Assembly (NCBI RefSeq): GCF_001243895.1
Contig: NZ_LN851186.1
Location: forward strand, 1,997,852-2,061,851
Length of the DNA: 64,000 nt
Direction: 5' to 3'
From: Bacillus testis
GTDB taxonomy: Bacteria; Bacillota; Bacilli; Bacillales; DSM-1321
The notes beneath the pieces are model-generated. The model saw only the letters and a list, made by a program, of their open reading frames with translations, was not told where the DNA came from and did no database searches. Of the stretch, positions 61,840 to 64,000 are shown in pieces (positions within the stretch are counted from its first letter, which is position 1; each line of letters starts with the position of its first letter). A program made the position numbers and the translations under genes.

Positions 61840-62013
61840 ATGCTACAAAATAAGGATAATGATCAGATTTCAAATACAGCTGGGGCTTTTCAATCGGATG
61901 GCCTAGATGTTGAATTTTCGCAAGAGCTCGCTGATCAGGATGATCTGGTTGCTCAAGAACGTTCAAAGGCCGCAGATCAAAGAGCCAAAGCAAGAAAAAA
62001 TAATAGTCAGTAA
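61840..62013 (+). CDS. YfhD-like small protein
   Basis: 57 residues with AGGAGG upstream. SDGLDVEFSQELADQDDLVA is the core of the YfhD family, followed by a basic, Ala-rich tail (RSKAADQRAKARKNN). YfhD-type proteins are small, acidic-to-basic, and found in spore-formers; function unknown. Monocistronic, closed by the hairpin at 62027. The gap from 61616 holds only its promoter region, with AT-rich sequence and no other feature seen. Confidence 0.78.
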   Translation: MLQNKDNDQISNTAGAFQSDGLDVEFSQELADQDDLVAQERSKAADQRAKARKNNSQ

Positions 62014-62026
62014 TATGTCTTTCACT

Positions 62027-62068
62027 AAAGCACAGTATGGTTGGTTAATCGTATACTGTGCTTTATTT
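62027..62068 (+). terminator. terminator after the YfhD-like gene
   Basis: AAAGCACAGTAT (62027-62038) and ATACTGTGCTTT (62053-62064) form a perfect 12-bp stem, then ATTTG. An open frame reading through it (MSFTKAQYGW..) is taken to be coincidental. The rest to 62361 is the cold-shock gene's upstream region. Confidence 0.75.
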
Positions 62069-62361
62069 GTCATTGGCGGTTCATTAAATGAAGCGTCTAT
62101 TGTTTCCAAAGAAACCAAATAAAGATTGATCCCTTTTGAAGTAATCAAACGGAATGTCGACATAAGAAACCATGGATTTTACAACGCTAAATATTCCGAC
62201 CGTTTTAAATATTTGCTATTTTGTTTTAAGCATGTTATTCTAAGAGAGAATTATTTTTGTTCGGTTTCAGATTGAAAATAAAATTTGTTTTTCGTCTAAG
62301 GTATTTGAGCAAGAGTAGTAATATATTGTGTGGGTAATACCCATACCAGGAGGCAACATTT

Positions 62362-62562
62362 ATGGAACAAGGTAAAGTAAAATGGTTTAACGCAGACAAA
62401 GGTTTTGGATTCATCGAACGTGAAGATGGAGAAGACGTATTCGTCCATTTCTCAGCAATCCAAAGCGAAGGTTTCAAAACTTTAGACGAAGGACAAAGTG
62501 TAACGTTTGAAGTAGAACAAGGACAACGTGGCCCACAAGCTACAAATGTCCAAAAAGCTTAA
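62362..62562 (+). CDS. cold-shock protein (CspA/CspB family)
   Basis: 66 residues, the typical single cold-shock domain. RNP1 KGFGFIE and RNP2 VFVHFSAI are intact with the nucleic-acid-facing aromatics (KWFN, GFGFI, FVHF). Binds single-stranded RNA/DNA and melts RNA structure at low temperature. AGGAGG ribosome binding site. A small hairpin TGGGT-AAT-ACCCA (62331-62343) lies just upstream of it in the leader and may affect translation. Terminator follows. Confidence 0.95.
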   Translation: MEQGKVKWFNADKGFGFIEREDGEDVFVHFSAIQSEGFKTLDEGQSVTFEVEQGQRGPQATNVQKA

Positions 62563-62581
62563 TAGTAGATTAGCTACTGAT

Positions 62582-62611
62582 GAAAGGCCCTTTTAAAGGG
62601 TCTTTTTTTTT
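62582..62611 (+). terminator. terminator of the cold-shock gene
   Basis: AAAGGCCCTTT and AAAGGGTCTTT form the stem, followed by eight T. Confidence 0.82.
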
Positions 62612-62630
62612 ACTGTTTTATAAGTGAAAA

Positions 62631-62655
62631 ACCCCATTCAATAATTGAATGGGGT
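62631..62655 (-). terminator. leftward-facing terminator without an assigned gene
   Basis: ACCCCATTCAA and TTGAATGGGGT around TAA, with TTTTTC on the minus strand. It may be a back-stop for the convergent region or end an unrecognised leftward transcript. Confidence 0.6.
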
Positions 62656-63025
62656 CTACATGCAACAAAAACTGAAACAAAAGTAATTCAAAATGGTAGG
62701 TTAAGTATACCATAGTATATAAAGAATACCTAATCTAAGATTTGGAATATATAGTGAAAACAAACAACTTCGTTTAAAGCTAACAGAGACTTTAGCGCAA
62801 ATAAGAAAAGAAAAAAAGTCAATGAATCTTTAGCCGTTTTCGTTTTTCTGTGTTTCCAGTCCCTTATCAAAAACATATACATACTGAAGAAAACCGTGTT
62901 AGATTAATAGTATAAAAGCGAAAATCTTATTGATTGATTGGGATGCTGAAAGGAGTTAATGCCTAGGCGCACAACAACCGGGTTTCCTGCGTCCCGGTGC
63001 AATTAAATAGAAAGGGTGGTGCAGC
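62656..63025. other. upstream region of the GNAT gene
   Basis: Mostly AT-rich. A short GC-rich segment (62960-63002) has the hairpin ACCGGG/CCCGGT. It includes a 15-codon frame, MPRRTTTGFPASRCN, that starts right after AAAGGAG (spacing only about 3 nt) and may be a leader peptide. No other feature seen. Confidence 0.35.
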
Positions 63026-63565
63026 TTGGATCGAATAAAAACAGAAAAGGGGCCTTCAACGATTATTCTGCGCAAGCCCACGCTTGAAGATGCTGAAGAA
63101 ATGATTTCCTTCTACAACAGAGTGGGAGGTGAGACGGATTTTCTTTCTTTCGGAAGAAACGAATATATCATTGCCCTGAATGAATTCAAATTTCATCTAT
63201 CGGCGGTTCTGCGGTCCGTGCATTCGACAATCGTTTTGGCGGAAGTAGACGGAATGATCATCGGAATCGGTACAATTGACAGCTCTTCTAAGAAACGAAT
63301 GAAGCATGTGGGGACACTAGGTATTGTCGTTGATTCCGTACATTGCAATAAAGGGGTGGGAACCAGCATAATGAAACATCTGATTTCATGGGCAGAAGGA
63401 AACCAGATTACGCGCCGCATTGAGCTGAAGGTTCGGGAAGATAATGAACGAGCCATCCATGTATACGAGAAATTCGGATTTCAGAAAGAAGGATTGCTGC
63501 GCGAGGATAATTGCATCAATGGGATCTATTACAATACCGTGATAATGGGGTTACTACTCTACTGA
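63026..63565 (+). CDS. GNAT family N-acetyltransferase
   Basis: 179 residues from TTG with AAAGGGTGG 6-7 nt upstream. The GNAT fold is clear: ILRKPTLEDAEEMISFYNRV (beta1-alpha1), VGTLGIVVDSVHCNKGVGTSIMKHLISWA (acetyl-CoA pyrophosphate loop Q/N-x-x-G-x-G in NKGVGTS) and ERAIHVYEKFGFQKEGLLRED. The FGFQKEG end is that of the RimI/PhnO-like or YkkB-type group. Acceptor substrate unknown. It converges with the membrane protein gene at the right edge and shares its terminator. Confidence 0.87.
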   Translation: MDRIKTEKGPSTIILRKPTLEDAEEMISFYNRVGGETDFLSFGRNEYIIALNEFKFHLSAVLRSVHSTIVLAEVDGMIIGIGTIDSSSKKRMKHVGTLGIVVDSVHCNKGVGTSIMKHLISWAEGNQITRRIELKVREDNERAIHVYEKFGFQKEGLLREDNCINGIYYNTVIMGLLLY

Positions 63566-63594
63566 AGCCGAAGCAGCTTCAGTAGAGTATTTTC
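63554..63594. terminator. bidirectional terminator between convergent genes
   Basis: ACTCTACTGAAGC and GCTTCAGTAGAGT form a perfect 13-bp stem around CGAAGCA-like loop sequence. It overlaps the ends of both coding sequences. Confidence 0.8.
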
Positions 63595-64000
63595 TGCTTG
63601 GATCGGTAAGGGACAAGCAGAACGGTAGTACCCAAAACAAATAAGAAAACGATAGTGGAGCCGCAGATTACGGTACTGGCTTTCTGGCGGATATATAGAT
63701 CATCAATGGGCTCAATAGCCGCTGAATCGACCAAGGCCATCTTGTTGTTTTCTTGTGCTGCTTGCTGGAATGTGAGAGGTTCCTTCAATGAAGGCTTATT
63801 TATGCTCATATAATACTGGGTGAATTGATTGCTTAAAAAAGGCGTGATAAAAAAAGGCAGCATAAACGCTGTCCAAGTGATGATCGTTGCAACTGCAAGG
63901 CGTTTGCGGATATTCACTGTCTTTTTCATCCGGCGCAACAGTACAGATCTTTCATAAAGTCCTATGCATACATAAAGAGCGCCGCCTAATAGGATCAGGC
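63579..64000 (-). CDS. membrane protein, 5' end outside the window
   Basis: The frame is open from the right window edge to a TGA at 63579-63581. Reading from the edge: LILLGGALYVCIGLYERSV (TM), then MKKTVNIRKRLAVATIITWTAFMLPFF (TM), a loop with SINKPSLKEPLTFQQAAQ and ALVDSAAIEPIDDLYIRQ, and a last TM before RSKQKILY. The ATG or TTG codons near 63929-63938 that open the visible frame have no good ribosome binding site, and the coding continues past them, so the gene is partial here. I do not recognise the family. Confidence 0.65.
   Translation of the reverse strand, partial: LILLGGALYVCIGLYERSVLLRRMKKTVNIRKRLAVATIITWTAFMLPFFITPFLSNQFTQYYMSINKPSLKEPLTFQQAAQENNKMALVDSAAIEPIDDLYIRQKASTVICGSTIVFLFVLGTTVLLVPYRSKQKILY

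Noticed and set aside
63010..63024. AGGGTGGTGCAGC resembles the T-box sequence AGGGTGGTACCGC.
   Set aside because: It serves as the ribosome binding site of the GNAT gene; there is no specifier stem, no following antiterminator/terminator pair and no aminoacyl-tRNA or amino-acid gene downstream.

Overview
The window looks like chromosomal DNA from a low-GC, endospore-forming Firmicute of the family Bacillaceae. Supporting points are strong AGGAGG-type ribosome binding sites, frequent TTG/GTG starts, U-tract hairpin terminators, a tRNA without encoded CCA, and Bacillus-type families (DUF3900, YfhD, KhtTU, LytR-CpsA-Psr, DUF975, PucR). I cannot name the genus.

Layout. Positions 1-20 kb are mostly ordinary core and accessory genes: a VanZ-like protein, an LCP cell-wall ligase, a zinc alcohol dehydrogenase, a truncated flavoprotein disulfide reductase, DUF3900, a uracil-DNA-glycosylase-like protein, an RraA-like protein, a metallo-beta-lactamase-fold hydrolase, a KstD-like flavoprotein, RecQ, an aromatic-acid-exporter-type protein, a NaK-like channel, a TetR regulator divergent from an MFS exporter, and an acyl-CoA thioesterase. 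Positions 20-24 kb are a decay zone with a multiply broken transposase-like gene, an intact IS200-type element and a toxin-like fragment. Positions 24.3-36.4 kb carry an apparently complete route from uracil to acetyl-CoA: PreT/PreA, dihydropyrimidinase, NCS1 permease, N-carbamoyl-beta-alanine amidohydrolase, PucR regulator, malonate-semialdehyde dehydrogenase and beta-alanine aminotransferase. Positions 36.5-40.1 kb are a leftward three-gene operon encoding a two-TM helical protein, a solute-binding/VWA protein and a TelA-type protein.

Positions 41-58 kb are the most unusual part. A tyrosine recombinase gene (43979-44944) is bracketed by 28-bp sites built like the chromosome-dimer-resolution site dif. 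There are two sites upstream of it, one overlapping its stop codon, and a fourth 12.7 kb downstream. All four have the same right arm and lie in direct orientation. The segment between the third and fourth sites holds a DedA protein, tRNA-Thr(CGT), a second small recombinase with a large palindrome at its promoter end, and two paralogous khtTU K+/H+ antiporter pairs separated by an IS1182-type element. It also holds DUF975 and DUF2339 membrane proteins, an aldehyde dehydrogenase and an NAD(P)-binding protein.

Positions 57.8-64 kb hold an HtrA protease tightly followed by a class B penicillin-binding protein, a YfhD-like small protein, a cold-shock protein, a GNAT acetyltransferase and the 3' part of a membrane protein gene that runs off the right edge.

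A dispersed intergenic repeat of about 100-140 bp occurs at least three times (8.0, 8.7 and 61.4 kb), with a degenerate fourth copy at 12.1 kb. No rRNA, CRISPR array or complete prophage is visible. The main candidates for something undescribed are the dif-like site array with its own recombinase, the NaK-like channel with filter TVGDP, the cysteine-free uracil-DNA-glycosylase-like protein, and the dispersed repeat.
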